Shown: positions 34,440 through 44,100 of the stretch, piece by piece
How the letters are laid out: every line of letters begins with the position of its first letter
Position numbering within the stretch: the first letter of the stretch is position 1
DNA from: Streptomyces sp. HUAS CB01
GTDB taxonomy: Bacteria; Actinomycetota; Actinomycetes; Streptomycetales; Streptomycetaceae
Length of the DNA: 64,000 nucleotides
NCBI RefSeq assembly: GCF_030406905.1
Contig: NZ_CP129137.1
Coordinates: 2,979,001 to 3,043,000 of the forward strand
Direction of reading: 5' to 3'
The notes under the pieces: model-generated
What the model saw: the letters and a program-made list of their open reading frames with translations, nothing else
Told to the model about the DNA's origin: nothing
Database searches by the model: none
Translations under genes and position numbers: made by a program

Positions 34440-35129
34440 TCAGTGCTGGTAGCCGTAGACACCGCGTGCCTGGTCGCGTACGAGCCGGCCCTGTTCGAGC
34501 TCGATGACGCGCTTGCGCATCTGGTCGACGATGTTCTGGTCGTGGGTCGCCATCACCACCGTGGTGCCGGTCCTGTTGATCCGGTCCAGCAGCTTCATGA
34601 TGCCGACGGAGGTCTGGGGGTCGAGGTTTCCGGTCGGCTCGTCCGCGATCAGCAGCATGGGGCGGTTGACGAAGGCGCGGGCGATGGCCACGCGCTGCTG
34701 CTCACCGCCGGAGAGCTCACCGGGCATCCGGTCCTCCTTGCCGCCGAGACCGACGAGGTCGAGGACCTGGGGAACGGCCTTGCGGATCTCGCCGCGCGGC
34801 TTGCCGATGACCTCCTGCGCGAAGGCCACGTTCTCGGCGACGGTCTTGTTCGGCAGCAGACGGAAGTCCTGGAAGACGGTGCCCAGCTGCCGGCGCATGT
34901 GGGGCACCTTCCAGTTGGACAGGCGCGCCAGGTCCTTGCCGAGGACGTGCACCTGGCCGTGGCTGGTGCGCTCCTCGCGGAGGATCAGCCGCAGGAAGGT
35001 CGACTTGCCGGAACCGGACGACCCCACGAGGAAGACGAACTCCCCCTTTTCGATCTCCAGGGAGACGTCGCGCAGGGCTGGGCGGTTCTGCTTGGGGTAG
35101 CTCTTGGAGACGTTGTCGAATCGGATCAC
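34440..35129 (-). CDS. ftsE: Cell-division ATP-binding protein FtsE
   Basis: A 229-residue ABC ATPase. Walker [10 protein letters not shown] is at residues 36-44; signature [14 protein letters not shown]; Walker [14 protein letters not shown]; and the H-loop in VVMATHD. It partners FtsX in the cytoplasm. First gene of the ftsEX unit. Confidence 0.96.
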   Translation of the reverse strand: MIRFDNVSKSYPKQNRPALRDVSLEIEKGEFVFLVGSSGSGKSTFLRLILREERTSHGQVHVLGKDLARLSNWKVPHMRRQLGTVFQDFRLLPNKTVAENVAFAQEVIGKPRGEIRKAVPQVLDLVGLGGKEDRMPGELSGGEQQRVAIARAFVNRPMLLIADEPTGNLDPQTSVGIMKLLDRINRTGTTVVMATHDQNIVDQMRKRVIELEQGRLVRDQARGVYGYQH

Positions 35130-35434
35130 GAGTGCACCACGGTCGGCCGGGAGTATGTGTGCGTGACCATACGCGAACGAGGATGGCGCGTGCAGTCACC
35201 GCCCGGAGTTGCGCGATTTGTCGGATAGACACCCCTCGCTTGCCCGTCCCTCAAGCCTCCCGGAACGGGTGTAATCCGACGGGGCGCGCCGAATCGCTCG
35301 CGAGCTGGCACAGTGGTACCGGGAACGGATGCGGTTCCCGGAGCGTTGCGCGGAGAGACACGCGGAGAACCACCGAGGAACGCCGAGAGTACGGACTCCG
35401 CGGGCGGCTCCGCCGCGCGGGAGGAGGAGAGCGC
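35130..35434. promoter_or_regulatory. Divergent region, ftsE / zinc-ribbon gene
   Basis: About 305 bp between divergent genes. It should hold the ftsE promoter near 35150-35220 and that of the small plus-strand gene. No convincing inverted repeat was found. Confidence 0.4.
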
Positions 35435-35626
35435 ATGACCTACGACCGACTGGTGTGCGCCAACTGCGCATCGCCCGTCGCGGAGGGCCGCTGCCCCGTC
35501 TGCCGGGCGAGCCGCGAGCGCCTGCAGCAGGAGGGCCCCTTCGCGGGCCTGAACCCTGCGGCGCTGCTGGCGCTGCTGGTGGTCCTCGTGGCGGCGCTGG
35601 CCCTCCTGGCGCACCAGACCGCCTGA
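35435..35626 (+). CDS. Small zinc-ribbon membrane protein
   Basis: A 63-residue protein. Two CxxC pairs, CANCASPVAEGRCPVC, make a zinc ribbon; the C-terminal half is one membrane segment (AALLALLVVLVAALALLAHQ). The ATG is preceded by a strong GGAGGAGAG. The pattern is conserved-looking and, as I recall, has a homologue at this place in S. coelicolor next to ftsE. Function unknown; the topology suggests a membrane-bound metal or protein-binding module. Confidence 0.8.
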   Translation: MTYDRLVCANCASPVAEGRCPVCRASRERLQQEGPFAGLNPAALLALLVVLVAALALLAHQTA

Positions 35627-35685
35627 CGGACCGGCCGGAGCCGGACACAGGCGCCCCGAAACCCCACGGGATCGCACGGGAACGC

Positions 35686-35725
35686 ACAGGGGCCCGGAGA
35701 GCTTCACGGCTCCCCGGGCCCCTGT
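35686..35725. terminator. Bidirectional terminator hairpin
   Basis: ACAGGGGCCCGG pairs perfectly with CCGGGCCCCTGT, extended inside by GAGC/GGCTC-type pairing. It sits between two convergent genes and could serve both. Confidence 0.85.
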
Positions 35726-35791
35726 CGCATGCTGTGACGAACCGCTACCGCGGGTCACATCCGATCAGGCGGACCGGACGGGACAGGGCGA

Positions 35792-36989
<1,198 letters not shown>

Positions 36990-37214
36990 TCAGGATCGGT
37001 CGAGCGGGTGCGCCTTGAGGGCACTGACGAAGGCCGTCCAGGCCGCCGGGCCGAAGACGAGGGCGGGGCCGTGGGGGTTCTTGCTGTCCCGGACGGGGAC
37101 GCGGGCGGCGTTGGAGTCGTTCACTTCGAGGCACTCGCCGCTGCTTCCGCCGCTGTAGCTGGACTTGCGCCAGATGGGGGTGGTGTCGGGCACGACGTGC
37201 TCACTGCTGCGCAT
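36990..37214 (-). CDS. DUF397 domain protein
   Basis: A 74-residue DUF397 protein (WRKSSYSGGSSGECLEVND, VPVRDSKNPHGPALVFGPAAWTAFV). In streptomycetes these small proteins are almost always encoded with an XRE regulator and act as its partner, sometimes described as toxin/antitoxin-like. It overlaps the preceding XRE gene by 14 bp. Confidence 0.9.
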   Translation of the reverse strand: MRSSEHVVPDTTPIWRKSSYSGGSSGECLEVNDSNAARVPVRDSKNPHGPALVFGPAAWTAFVSALKAHPLDRS

Positions 37215-38025
37215 GCTCGTATTCCTCCGCGACGGACCTGATCAGAGCCAGGGACTCGCGGTGCGAGAGCGCGTCCCCCAGGGCGTGATCGTAGACCGCC
37301 TGGCACTCGCGCACCACGGACGGGACTTCGAGCACCCGGCCGGTCTTCAAGGCTTCGACGTAGGCAACGGGGGGCAGGTCGTCGAACCACATGAGCGAGA
37401 CGAATCCCTCCAAGAGCGAGTGCAGGCCGACAGAGAACGGCAGGACGTGCACGCGGATCCGATGGGACTCGCCCAAGTCCACGACATGCCTGAGCTGGTC
37501 GCACATGATCTCCGGACGACCAACCGCTCGACGCAGCACCGCTTCGTCGAGCAGTGCCCAGAACACCGGAGAGTGGAAGTCGTCGAGAATGCGCGCGCGT
37601 TCGAGCCGTGCCCCGAGCAGCCTGTCGCGCTCCTCGGCCGTCTTGGCCGGGAAACCGGAGCCGAGGACCTCCCGGGCGTACGCGGCCGTCTGAAGGACGC
37701 CCGGGACCAGCTTCGGCGCGTACTCGCGGATCACCTTCGCCCGGCGCTCCAGCTCCAGCGCCTCCGCGAAGTGCTCCGCTACCTTGCCCTCCTTCAGCGA
37801 CGGCAGGAACCGCTCGAAGAACCCGCCGCTGTCCAGCACGCCGTCCAGCCGCCGCGCGTCCTCCACGTCCGGCCTGCGCCTGCCCGCCTCGATGTGCGCG
37901 ATGTGGGTCCGCGACATGACCACGCGCCGACTCAGCTCCTCCTGCGTGAGACCGGCGGCCTCCCGGCGCCGCCTGAGCTCCATCCCGTACGTCTCGCGGG
38001 ACTGCGGGTTGTCCTCGATCGCCAT
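37201..38025 (-). CDS. XRE-family regulator with DUF5753 (Scr1 type)
   Basis: A 274-residue regulator. Residues about 13-70 form a helix-turn-helix (LRRRREAAGLTQEELSRRVVMSRTHIAHIEAGRRRP); the rest is a DUF5753 domain. These proteins with DUF397 partners affect differentiation and antibiotic production in some streptomycetes. The ATG at 38025 follows GGGGGAG; a TTG six bases upstream is possible. The pair marks the left side of the accessory region. Confidence 0.9.
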   Translation of the reverse strand: MAIEDNPQSRETYGMELRRRREAAGLTQEELSRRVVMSRTHIAHIEAGRRRPDVEDARRLDGVLDSGGFFERFLPSLKEGKVAEHFAEALELERRAKVIREYAPKLVPGVLQTAAYAREVLGSGFPAKTAEERDRLLGARLERARILDDFHSPVFWALLDEAVLRRAVGRPEIMCDQLRHVVDLGESHRIRVHVLPFSVGLHSLLEGFVSLMWFDDLPPVAYVEALKTGRVLEVPSVVRECQAVYDHALGDALSHRESLALIRSVAEEYEHAQQ

Positions 38026-38188
38026 GCCCAACTCCCCCGGTAGGCGGCCGCCGTTCCGAGGCTGCCGCTACCGAGCGTAGCCAGTGCTGTGTCGCCGTGT
38101 GACCGGAACGGCGCACGGAACCACCCGGCGGGACTCACCTCGGCGTCGTCGGCGTGACACTGCCACCCGCGCCTCCACCTCGCTCCTC

Positions 38189-38245
38189 CGCATCCGCTTC
38201 CACGACCTCGGCTCTGCCACCCTGCTCCTGGAGCAAGTGCGTCGA
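38189..38245 (+). pseudogene. Orphan fragment of integrase 3' region (duplicate)
   Basis: A 57-bp segment nearly identical to 40317-40372 inside the integrase remnant. It encodes RIRFHDLGSATLLLEQ, the catalytic-box region of the recombinase, and has no gene around it. Both copies share the same short deletion in the box (see the integrase entry). Confidence 0.75.
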
Positions 38246-38286
38246 CCCCCGAGCCACGCCCTCGGCCAGGTCAACGACAGAGCCGC

Positions 38287-38625
38287 TCAGGGCCTGTACT
38301 CGAGCATGGCGGGAAGTCCCACGTGGTCGGTCCACGACTCCATGGTCATGACGACCCGCTTTCCGCATGCGTTGCCCATTCTCCTCATGAAGCTCTCGAC
38401 TGCGGCGAAACCGGATTCGTCCACGACATCCCGCGGATCGAAGGTGAATTCAATCTCCGACGGGTCGAAGAAGTACGACGTGAACCAGATGTCGCCGATA
38501 CGGACAGCCAGCGTCGCGAATCCGACACCGTGTGGGGCCGCGGGTCGGGGCAGCGCTCCGGCACCCTCGACTGCGCCCTGTTCTGTCGCCCCTGCCAGGG
38601 ACGCGGCGCCACCCTCCTGCCCCAC
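38287..38625 (-). pseudogene. Truncated immunity-like protein
   Basis: A 112-codon frame. Residues from about 35 onward (FATLAVRIGDIWFTSYFFDPSEIEF and on to MESWTDHVGLPAMLEYRP) look like a genuine globular, acidic protein, with lower G+C than the surroundings. The first 34 residues are antisense to the replication-initiator remnant and look like junk, so the true N-terminus appears lost at a junction near 38525. Composition and position beside a toxin locus suggest an orphan immunity protein. No family recognised. Confidence 0.5.
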
Positions 38626-39051
38626 GGAACCCCGCTCCCCTGCACCACGTGCGACGGCACCGGACAGGCCCGGCCACTACCCCGCCTCGCCGTCGCCCGG
38701 CACGTGCGGCAGATGATCCGCACCTGCTGGGAGCTGGGCAAGCTGCCGGAGTTCGCCGACCTCAAGCTCTGGAAGTGGGCACACGTGCTCGGCTTCCGGG
38801 GCCACTTCTCCACCAAGTCCCGCAGCTACTCCACCACCCTCGGCGCGCTGCGCGCTGCCCGCCGCGCCTGGCGCACCGAACAGGCCCACGCCCACGCCGG
38901 CCTGCCCGATCCCGACTCGGACACCACGCTCATCGTCGGCCAGTGGGACTACCTCAGCACCGGCTACAGCCCCGGCGCCGCGCTCCTCGCCGCCCACGTC
39001 TGGCACCGTAGGGAACTGGAACGGCAGTTCGCAGCCGAAGGGGGCTGCTAA
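38530..39051 (+). pseudogene. Truncated RepSA-type replication initiator of an AICE
   Basis: An open frame ending at 39051 whose C-terminal part matches RepSA-like initiators of actinomycete integrative elements (RHVRQMIRTCWELGKLPEFADLKLWKWAHVLGFRGHFSTKSRSYSTTLGALR). It is preceded by two DnaJ-like CxxCxGxG pairs (CRPCQGRG, CTTCDGTG). The normal N-terminal two thirds, with the initiator catalytic region, is missing, and no start codon belongs to it. It is 1 bp from the excisionase gene, as in intact elements. Confidence 0.8.
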
Positions 39052-39278
39052 TGGCCTCGGCCCCAGCCACCGTCCCCTGTGCGGAGGCGGCACCGGGCTC
39101 GATCTGCTCACGGTCCCCCAAGGTGATGGCCCGCCTCCAGCTCGGCCGCTCCGCCGTCTACGACCTGCTCCGCACCCGCCAGCCAGCCTCGATCACCCTC
39201 GGCCGCGCCCGCCGCATCCCCACCCACGCCCTCATCGACTTCATCCGCACCCGCCTCGACCAGGAAGCCGTCGCCTGA
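39051..39278 (+). CDS. Excisionase (Xis), helix-turn-helix
   Basis: A 75-residue excisionase-type protein with a MerR-like helix-turn-helix (SPKVMARLQLGRSAVYDLLRTRQ...ITLGRARRIPTHALIDFI). In AICEs Xis directs the integrase to excision. The ATG overlaps the RepSA stop by 1 bp, and the stop overlaps the integrase start. The gene looks intact, but its integrase partner is not. Confidence 0.85.
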   Translation: MASAPATVPCAEAAPGSICSRSPKVMARLQLGRSAVYDLLRTRQPASITLGRARRIPTHALIDFIRTRLDQEAVA

Positions 39279-40565
39279 TGACCACACCCCGCGACAACCC
39301 CGCCTCCCGCCGCAGCCGTGCGAACGGCGACGGAACCGTCTACCAGCGCAAGGACAGCCGTTGGGAGGCCGCTGGATACGTCCTCGCCCCCGGTAACACT
39401 CGCAAGCGCATCCGCGTCTACGGCAGCACCGCAAGGAAGCGCTGGCCAAGCTCACCGAGAAGATCGCCGCCAGCAACCGCGGACTCCCCGTCCCCTCCGC
39501 CCAGGGCAGCCTGGCCGCATACCTGACGTACTGGCTGGAGAACGGCGCCGTACACCACCTCCGCGAGAACACCCACACCCGCTACACCACCTGCGTCAAC
39601 CGCTACCTCGACCCCGGCCTCGGCAAGAAGAAGCTCACCAAGCTCACCGCCAAGGACGTCAACCAGCTCCGCACCACATGCCAGTGCTGCACCCGCCGCA
39701 TCGACGCCCGACGCGACCAGCCCCGCTGCTGCGCCACAAGGGCCTGCTGCCGCAAGCTGCTGTCCCCGCTGACGCTGACCTACATCCACCCCGTGCTCAA
39801 GTCCCCCTGGAGCACGCCGTCCGTGAGGAGGAGATCCCACGCAACGTCGCGCGCAACGTCCGCACCGGCACCCCACGGCCTCGACGCTTCGAACCCCTCA
39901 CCGCCGACGAAGCCCCCCGATTCCTCACAGCCGCGCGTGGACACCGGCTCCATGCCCTGTTCGAACTCGCGCTCCACACCGGACTCCGCAAAGGCGAACT
40001 CCTCGGCCTCTTCTGGGAAGACCTCGACCTCGACCGGAGCACGGCTGCCATCCGCCGCACCTTGCAGCGCACCAGCACAGGCGGACTCACCACGCTGCCC
40101 ACCAAGACCCGGGCCTCCGAGCGCCGCATCGCCCTCCCCGCCGGCTGCCTCCAGTCGCTGAAGCACCATCATGAGGAGCAGCAGCGCGACCGTCATATGG
40201 CAGGCGCCGAGTGGCAGCACAGCGGGTACGTGTTCACCACACCGCAGGGCAGGCCGATCGACCCGACCAACCTCACCCGCACCTTCACTACGCTCCTCTG
40301 CAAGGCTGGCCTCCGCCGCATCCGCTTCCACGGCCTCGGCTCTGCCACCCTGCTCCTGGAACAGGGCGTCGAACTCGTCGTGATCAAGGAACTCCTCGGC
40401 CACGCCCACATCGGCGTCACCGCTACCGTCTACGCCCACGTCCGCCTCCGACTCCAGCGAGACGCCATCGACACCCTCAGCACCGCGCTCAGCAGTGGTG
40501 GGATCACCGATACGGCCAGCTCCGATGGCGACGAACCGCCGCCTTGCACCGTCCTCGTCCACTGA
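39278..40565 (+). pseudogene. Tyrosine integrase of an AICE, two frameshifts and damaged catalytic box
   Basis: A site-specific recombinase of pSAM2 type in three reading frames. Frame 1 covers 39278 to about 39428; a missing base in the sequence coding YG-T-RKEALAKL moves it to frame 2. A second missing base near 39803 (LKS-LEHAVREEE) moves it to frame 3, which runs to 40565. Arg-box residues ALHTGLRKGELLGL and the Tyr box (LGHAHIGVTATVYAHVRL) remain. The second Arg box, usually HDLRHSTATLLLEQ, reads HGLGSATLLLEQ, lacking the catalytic Arg. The enzyme should be inactive. Confidence 0.9.
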
Positions 40566-40658
40566 CGTTGCCGTCAACTACTGCCGTCAGGCGGTCTCAC
40601 TGGGCACCACCCACCAAGTGGCGATTCGCGAGTGAAATCAAGGTCGCGGGCTATAGGA

Positions 40659-40689
40659 AGAGGGGGCAGGTCATCAACCTGCCCCCTCT
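40659..40689. terminator. Bidirectional terminator between integrase and immunity gene
   Basis: AGAGGGGGCAGGT pairs perfectly with ACCTGCCCCCTCT around a CATCA loop. It lies between two convergent genes. Confidence 0.88.
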
Positions 40690-40717
40690 CGTGATTTACC
40701 GCACCCGGCCGCGGAGG

Positions 40718-41107
40718 TTATTCACCCACCGCGAATCGCCAATCCCACAGAGGTTCCCTCTGGAACCGCGCTAGAACCTCTCCATATTCGATGAGTTCGC
40801 CGTAATTCGTATCCAGCAAGCCCGATAGCCCCTGGATTACTTCACCCAGGAGATCGCGAATGCAAGACACTCCCGAGTACTCAAGCGTGATCGCCTGAAA
40901 CTCGCCGATCTTCTGGCGAATCTCATCCATTTCTTCCTGATCGAATTCGTCGAGGACATCCCCGGAGGCGTCTACGCCGAAGCTGCATTCTCCTCGATCT
41001 AGCCGATCAAAGATTTCACCCTCACTGTACGCGCCAGCCTGCTGCAGACGGGCCACGATGCGCTGATGACTCCCTTGGGGACTGAGGAGAACGATGGTAG
41101 GCCGCAT
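40718..41107 (-). CDS. Candidate immunity protein for the RHS toxin
   Basis: A 129-residue acidic protein (many Asp/Glu, including GEIFDRLDRGECSFGVDASGDVLDEFDQEEMDEI). G+C is clearly lower than the genome average. It starts 41 bp past the RHS stop on the same strand, the canonical place for a cognate immunity gene, and is followed by a strong terminator. I recognise no family. Function is inferred from position, size and charge. Confidence 0.7.
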   Translation of the reverse strand: MRPTIVLLSPQGSHQRIVARLQQAGAYSEGEIFDRLDRGECSFGVDASGDVLDEFDQEEMDEIRQKIGEFQAITLEYSGVSCIRDLLGEVIQGLSGLLDTNYGELIEYGEVLARFQREPLWDWRFAVGE

Positions 41108-41148
41108 GGATCTTCCTGTCGTGACGGGCGCTTATGCCGCATCTTGGA

Positions 41149-44100
41149 CTACGGAGCCAAGACATCCAGCAGGACATTCTTGTCGCGAGTGACCATGATG
41201 CCGGCCTGCTCAAGACTCTTGATCACACTTCCTCGCCCTTGCGGGAGGTAAACGATGACCGGGTAATCCGTCAGACTCTGAGTTCTCAAAGCCTGTTTCA
41301 GCGCTCCCTTACCCGAGCCCGTCTTGACCTGAACCACGGCGTTCCTGGTCACGATGTCGAAATCCGTGAGCACTTGGCCGTCTGCGCCCACGATGTCGAC
41401 TCCCTGCGCCCGGACATGCCCCGGATAACGTGCGTTGATGTCGTCAACCAGTTCGGGAACGAGGGGATCGTCTCCCTTTCCGATCACGTGCGTCGGACAC
41501 CCATTACTGTTGTGAACGAGTACTGGGGTAGCCCCCGCCAGCACATAGTACGTATGGATGTCATCGACCGTCAGGTTGTACGTGCGAGCATGCTTGGTGA
41601 AGGCACGGTTCGCCTGTACGGATACGGTGTCGCCGTCCGCCGTGAGGAGCGTCATGCCGAGGCTCAGCTCGCTGGCCTCGACCCAGCGCTGCTCCGAGGG
41701 GGACCAGAACGGGTGCTCATGGGTGGCCACGAGCTTCTCGGATCCGTCTCCGGTCTTGATGGTCAGTTCATTGAAGTGCTTGTCGTCCTCGGTCCGGATC
41801 AAGCGCGTGACCTTGCGAGGACCTCTTTCACCGGTCTCGGGGTCGGTGGCAAGGACTTCGTCGCCGATCTCGACGTCTTCGATGTCCTTCGTCGAGCCAT
41901 CCGCCATCAGGACGTCCGTGCCGGCCAGGAAGCATTTGCAGCCGGGCAGCAGGAGCTTAACCAGGGCTCCCTCGCTGGCCGCTGAGGCGCCAGCAGCACG
42001 CGTGCCTGCGGCGGCCCTTGCGGCAATACCGGAAGCCGTCTTGCCCAGCCCCCACGTCACCAGAGTGATGACGTCCGACACGAGTGCCTCTACGCAGTCG
42101 CCCTTGCCCGTGATGCAGTTGATGTTGGCCTTGACGCCCCAGGGATCCTTTCCGATCTCGAGCAGTCCGGCCTCATCCGCAGCATCGCAGAACTTCTTCG
42201 TACTCCCTTGCCAACCTCCGATACCGAAGCACTTGTGCCTCACGAACTTCTGGGCAAGCTCCTGGTACGTGTCGCCCGGCCATGCATAAGGCTGGGCGCG
42301 CATTTCTTCCTCGGTCAGCAACTCGATGCCGTGGATGACGGGCTTCGCGGTGCTCGAGGTCGAACCGGTACTCGTGGTCGGTGCTGTGCCGCCGCCCCCG
42401 GTGTTGCTGCCGGCTGCAGGATCGTTCTCGGGCTTGTAGTCGTCGTACGTTCCGTTGCTGCCACTGCAGAAGTTGGGATAGCAGCTTTCGAGCCCTGTGG
42501 GGTCCGAGGAGGTGACCGGGGTGTTGTTGGCGTAGCTGTAGCCGTTCAGGGACTGGTGCTGGTCGAGCGTCAGCATGGGGTCGACGCTGATGAACTGGCC
42601 GATCTTCGGGTCGTACTCGCGCGCCCCGATGTGCGTCAACCCGGTCGACTTGTCCACCGGCTTGCCCAGGAACTGCTTGTCGTCCGGCCATGTGCCGACC
42701 GCCCCGGTGCGTGGGGCTCCGAACGGGGTCGTGAAGCGCTTCGTGACCGCCTGGGTCGTCGCATCCACGGCGAGACTGCTCGTGCCGTGGTGGTCGCCGG
42801 CGAGGAAGGAGAGCTTCGACGTGCCCGACTCGTTCGTGCGGAGAGCGATCGCGGAGCTTCCCGCCGAGTACGTGCGCGTTGCCCACGTCGTCTTCGTCGT
42901 GCCCGTGACCTTGTGGTGGACCTCCGTGGCACCGAGGTAGAGCACGGACTCGCCGTCGCCGGCCGCACGGCGGATCAGCAGCGTGCCTTCGGCGTCGTAG
43001 AGGTAGGTCGTCTTCTTCGTGCCCTCGGTGAGCGAGGAGATCTTTCCTTCGACGTTCCACGAAAGCGTCTGTCCCGGCCCGGTCGGCCCCGGGCGCTCCG
43101 TGGTGTTTCCCGTTTTGTCGTAGCTGAAGGACGCCGGTACACCCGTGCAGTCCGCATTCTTCGTCGTGGCCGTCAGCGTGTGGCGCTGAGAGGGGACGAC
43201 ATAGCAGTAGTTGGTCGTGGTCGCCGCGCCGGACACCGGGGTCTCCGTCTCGGAGGCCCGCTGACCGGACGCGTTGTAGGTGTACTCCGTCCGGTACGGC
43301 GCGGCGCCACCCAGCGTCCTGCTGGTGCAGTCGTCGGTCGAAGGGGTCCACGCTTCCTGTAGACGTCGGTGGCCGTCATACGTGAAGCACTGGACATCCG
43401 GTTTGAGCGTCGGGTCGGGGTTCGGGCTGTCGGCGATCCTGGTGACGTTCCCCGCGTCGTCGTACGAGTAGTGCAGGTCCTGAGGCTTGTACGGCGCCGT
43501 CTGCGTGGTCACGAACGACTGCGTGACACGGTCGGTACCGGCTTCGAAGCGATGGTCGAGGTAGGTCCTCTTCGCCTCCGTCGCGCCGGAGACGGCGAGA
43601 GTCAACTGCTGCGGCAGCCCGAGCTGGTTGTAGCTCGCCCCCTGGAGATAGCCCGACGTGCCGGAGGAAAGGGAGGTGGGCTGTCCGGTCGGTGTGTAGC
43701 GGAAGGTGAGCGACTCCCTGGGGAGACCCCCCGCGGCCGGCTCGGTGGAGAACTGCAGCGTGCCGTCGAGATTGAAGTCGCTCTCGAACGCGTACGTCTT
43801 CTGTGCCGCTCCGGCGACCACCAGCGGATCATTGGCGTCGAGCACCAGCTCGCTCTTGGTGGGCCGGTAGAGAGCGTCGTACATGGCGACGTTCTTCGTG
43901 TAGGTCTTGCCGCCCACTCCGCCGTCGTAGCGGATGGAACTGTCCTGGTACCCCTTGGCCTGGGAGTCGAAGGTCCAGGCGGCCAGCTTGTTCGCGTCGG
44001 TCCGCGAGGCCGACCAGAGGGCAGTGCGCCGCCCCACCTCGTCGTATCCGTACAGCAGGTGGTTGCCTTCGGAATCCTTGGTCCAGTCGGTCTGGTCCAG

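Noticed and set aside
36990..38025. XRE/DUF397 pair as part of the AICE
   Set aside because: Such pairs are common chromosomal genes in streptomycetes and no att site places this one inside the element.
38084..40700. tRNA attachment site for the AICE
   Set aside because: No tRNA or tRNA 3' fragment was found near the integrase; the tmRNA at 31.2 kb is about 8 kb away and shows no duplicated end.
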